Assembly: GCA_964655245.1 (NCBI GenBank)
Contig: CAZZLQ010000056.1
Location: 1-15,085 of the forward strand
Source: JBEIHI01 sp964655245
GTDB lineage: Bacteria > Bdellovibrionota > UBA2394
Direction: 5' to 3'
Length of the DNA stretch: 15,085 bases
Shown here: positions 13,445-15,085 of the stretch, piece by piece
Numbering within the stretch: position 1 is the stretch's first letter
Layout of the letters: every line of letters begins with the position of its first letter
Made by a program: the position numbers and the translations under genes
Notes under the pieces: model-generated
What the model saw: the letters and a program-made list of their open reading frames with translations, nothing else
What the model was told of the DNA's origin: nothing
Databases searched by the model: none

Positions 13445-15085
13445 TTAATGAAGGAACTGACTGTAGTCGTTTTCATTCCTTAAGTCGCTCGCTTTGAATT
13501 GTTTAAGCGCACCAATCATCTTCTTGCAGGACCATTTTCCAAACCGATAAGGCACGGCCACGGGAGCTTTGATAAAAGTCCACGCATCTCGCAGCAGCTT
13601 CTTACGGTCCTCGGAATAATTCACACCATCATCCTTCACAAGGAAGTAGGTCAAGGCCCCTGAGAAAGCGATCGCAGGCAACGAATAAAATGCCAACTCA
13701 CCCACCGAGAGCGAATTCAAATACGGCCCCACGAGAGGGATGCTCTTCACCATCGGCGTTGAATAGCCAATCACTTCACCGGCAGCATTTCTCACTGTCC
13801 ACGCTTCTGGCTGAAGCTTCAGAAGATGGGCAATCTTGGTCATGAACAGCAGCGGGAAGGTCAACATCTCTCGAAAGAACTGCTGCCTCTTAAATCGAAA
13901 TCCAGCAAACGGAACTTCACCCATTCCCACTCGATGTCCATCACGCGCCGCAAAGACCGAATGAGAGAACGATCGGCTAACATTGTTAATCAGAGAGTTT
14001 ACCAACGTATGAGAAATGGCCATGAGTCCTGCGGCTGAGAAAAACAAATCCGTCATTCCCCAATTGTTCACCTGAGCCAAAGTCCAAAGACCTGCCGGCA
14101 TGGAGATATAAAGGAGGTGACGAATCGTCTGTCTCCAAGCAGGAACGTTTTTATCAAAAATCAAATACGTATACGCCGAATAACAGAGCCCGATGAGCGC
14201 TGAGTAAAAAATATGGCTCTCAATTCCAGCGGAGTACTTGGAAATGAAAGTTCCCATTTCACCCGCGTATCGCAAGAAGTCTTCAAAATTGGCAGGACCA
14301 GACGGAAGCTCAGATGATTTGGTGATAAACTTGGTCAGATACCAGCAAACCACCATATAACTGGTGTACAAAGCCGACCACGCTACTTCATTTCTGGTCG
14401 GTGGCATCATGGCAGCTGTTTTGGTCGTCAAAACATTATTGATAAAACCTTCAGGCTTGTTGATGACTTCCGCCTTGAGCTTAGCGGGCTGCCCCTTTGA
14501 GGCTGGTGAGTAGAGCATCAAAACTACAGGACGTCCTTGACCGCTCTTGGCTCGTTGTAACTGACGAGCAATCAACAAGAGCATATGCGGCGAGTACTGA
14601 TCCGTAAAAGAAGTGTCGATCAGCATGAAAACTTCATCGCGATGAGGAAGAACAAGACGAGCGATGGGAGTTTTTTCAATTCCTGTGAACTCGCCATGAA
14701 GGTGGCTATCGAGTTCATGTAACTTGCCCGCTTCCTTGAGATGATCTCGAACTTCTTTCGGAGGATCTTGAAACTGATCTCGATCCATTTGAACCAGGAA
14801 TCGCTTTTCAGGAGTCAAAGAAGAAATTCCCTTCAGCTTCCTCTCGTCGAGATCCTCGCGAGTAATTCGCAGAGCTCGCTCAGTCAGCCGCTCAACCTCT
14901 TCCTGCAAGAGCTCTGCCTCATGAGCGCTGAGAGCAATCGGCGAGTGATTCAGACTCGCTGCCGCATTCACAGCCTCGGAAACATCAACAGGCAACATTC
15001 CCTGAAATCCCTTAAAGACGTTGAGGTAGATTGAACCATCAGGAGCGGTGGAGATAACCCCGCGCTTTACTTTTTCTTGGCGAGC
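13445..15085 (-). CDS. Large membrane protein of unknown function, 5' end beyond window
   Basis: The frame runs open from the right edge (29 codons before the ATG at 14998, no stop, coding-like: ...RGVISTAPDGSIYLNVFKGF) to the stop at 13445. The true start is therefore probably outside the window, and at least 546 residues are visible. Numbering from the ATG at 14998, residues 1-200 are a soluble, charged, mixed alpha/beta region. It includes strand-like LVLPHRDEVFMLIDTS (115-130) and RPVVLMLYSP (156-165). About six transmembrane helices follow (roughly 206-224, 262-281, 291-309, 314-335, 378-392, 433-453). A basic C-terminal tail ends in DLRNENDYSQFLH. A polar loop of about 50 residues separates helices 5 and 6. 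I do not recognise the family, but spaced motifs are shared with the membrane protein at 5266-6267. slyD follows 40 nt downstream, possibly in the same transcript. Confidence 0.75.
   Translation of the reverse strand, partial: ARQEKVKRGVISTAPDGSIYLNVFKGFQGMLPVDVSEAVNAAASLNHSPIALSAHEAELLQEEVERLTERALRITREDLDERKLKGISSLTPEKRFLVQMDRDQFQDPPKEVRDHLKEAGKLHELDSHLHGEFTGIEKTPIARLVLPHRDEVFMLIDTSFTDQYSPHMLLLIARQLQRAKSGQGRPVVLMLYSPASKGQPAKLKAEVINKPEGFINNVLTTKTAAMMPPTRNEVAWSALYTSYMVVCWYLTKFITKSSELPSGPANFEDFLRYAGEMGTFISKYSAGIESHIFYSALIGLCYSAYTYLIFDKNVPAWRQTIRHLLYISMPAGLWTLAQVNNWGMTDLFFSAAGLMAISHTLVNSLINNVSRSFSHSVFAARDGHRVGMGEVPFAGFRFKRQQFFREMLTFPLLFMTKIAHLLKLQPEAWTVRNAAGEVIGYSTPMVKSIPLVGPYLNSLSVGELAFYSLPAIAFSGALTYFLVKDDGVNYSEDRKKLLRDAWTFIKAPVAVPYRFGKWSCKKMIGALKQFKASDLRNENDYSQFLH

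Noticed and set aside
1..15085. tRNA or rRNA genes, CRISPR arrays, transposases, phage genes, toxin-antitoxin or defence operons
   Set aside because: On reading both strands I found no cloverleaf, regularly spaced repeat, transposase motif or defence-family signature.

Overview
This window reads as ordinary, densely packed bacterial chromosome, with moderate GC and about 15 protein genes. There are no rRNA or tRNA genes, CRISPR arrays or insertion sequences, and no gene-free stretch longer than about 220 bases. The mix suggests a Gram-negative, didermic bacterium. It includes an archaeal-style valyl-tRNA synthetase C-terminus, LDH-like malate dehydrogenase, short-form serA, a split YeeE/YedE pair, a DRPGRS 'host attachment' protein, several signal-peptide proteins and an OlsF-like double acyltransferase. 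A Bdellovibrionota (Bdellovibrio-like) origin is my best guess. That is inference from gene flavour only, not proven by a marker.

Layout from left to right:
- The 3' end of valS (+) meets a minus-strand pair, a PTPS/QueD-family gene followed by an FmdB-like gene.
- A small secreted protein gene (+) ends at the only clear intrinsic terminator in the window.
- A five-gene minus-strand run follows, transcribed mdh > yeeE-like > DUF6691 > host-attachment protein > prmA, with gaps of 16 to 22 nt or an ATGA overlap. A plausible promoter precedes mdh, and a 14-bp palindrome lies between its -35 and -10 boxes.
- Divergent from mdh come a six-pass membrane protein of unknown function and a small basic protein (+). 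These run into a dihydrouridine synthase gene (-).
- Next are a secreted helical protein and serA (+), then a GlcD/D-2-hydroxyglutarate dehydrogenase-type flavoprotein (-) whose stop codon interlocks with that of serA in one CTAG.
- The OlsF-like fused acyltransferase (+) converges on slyD (-). Upstream of slyD is a large membrane protein gene that stays open through the right window edge.

Four themes stand out. First, four of the five convergent gene pairs meet within -7 to +3 nt with no visible terminator. Second, two proteins in good families have lost their signature residues: the PTPS homologue has ExxHGH instead of CxxxHGH, and the FmdB homologue lacks most zinc-ribbon cysteines. Third, the two unrecognised six-helix membrane proteins, about 7 kb apart, share two spaced motifs and may be distant relatives. 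Fourth, the acyltransferase fusion appears to carry a signal peptide, which does not fit a cytoplasmic acyl-ACP-dependent lipid enzyme.

Functionally, most of the window is housekeeping: translation (valS, prmA, dus), central carbon and serine metabolism (mdh, serA, flavoprotein dehydrogenase) and protein folding (slyD). Lipid remodelling and envelope proteins are interspersed. I see no defence system, phage or transposon.
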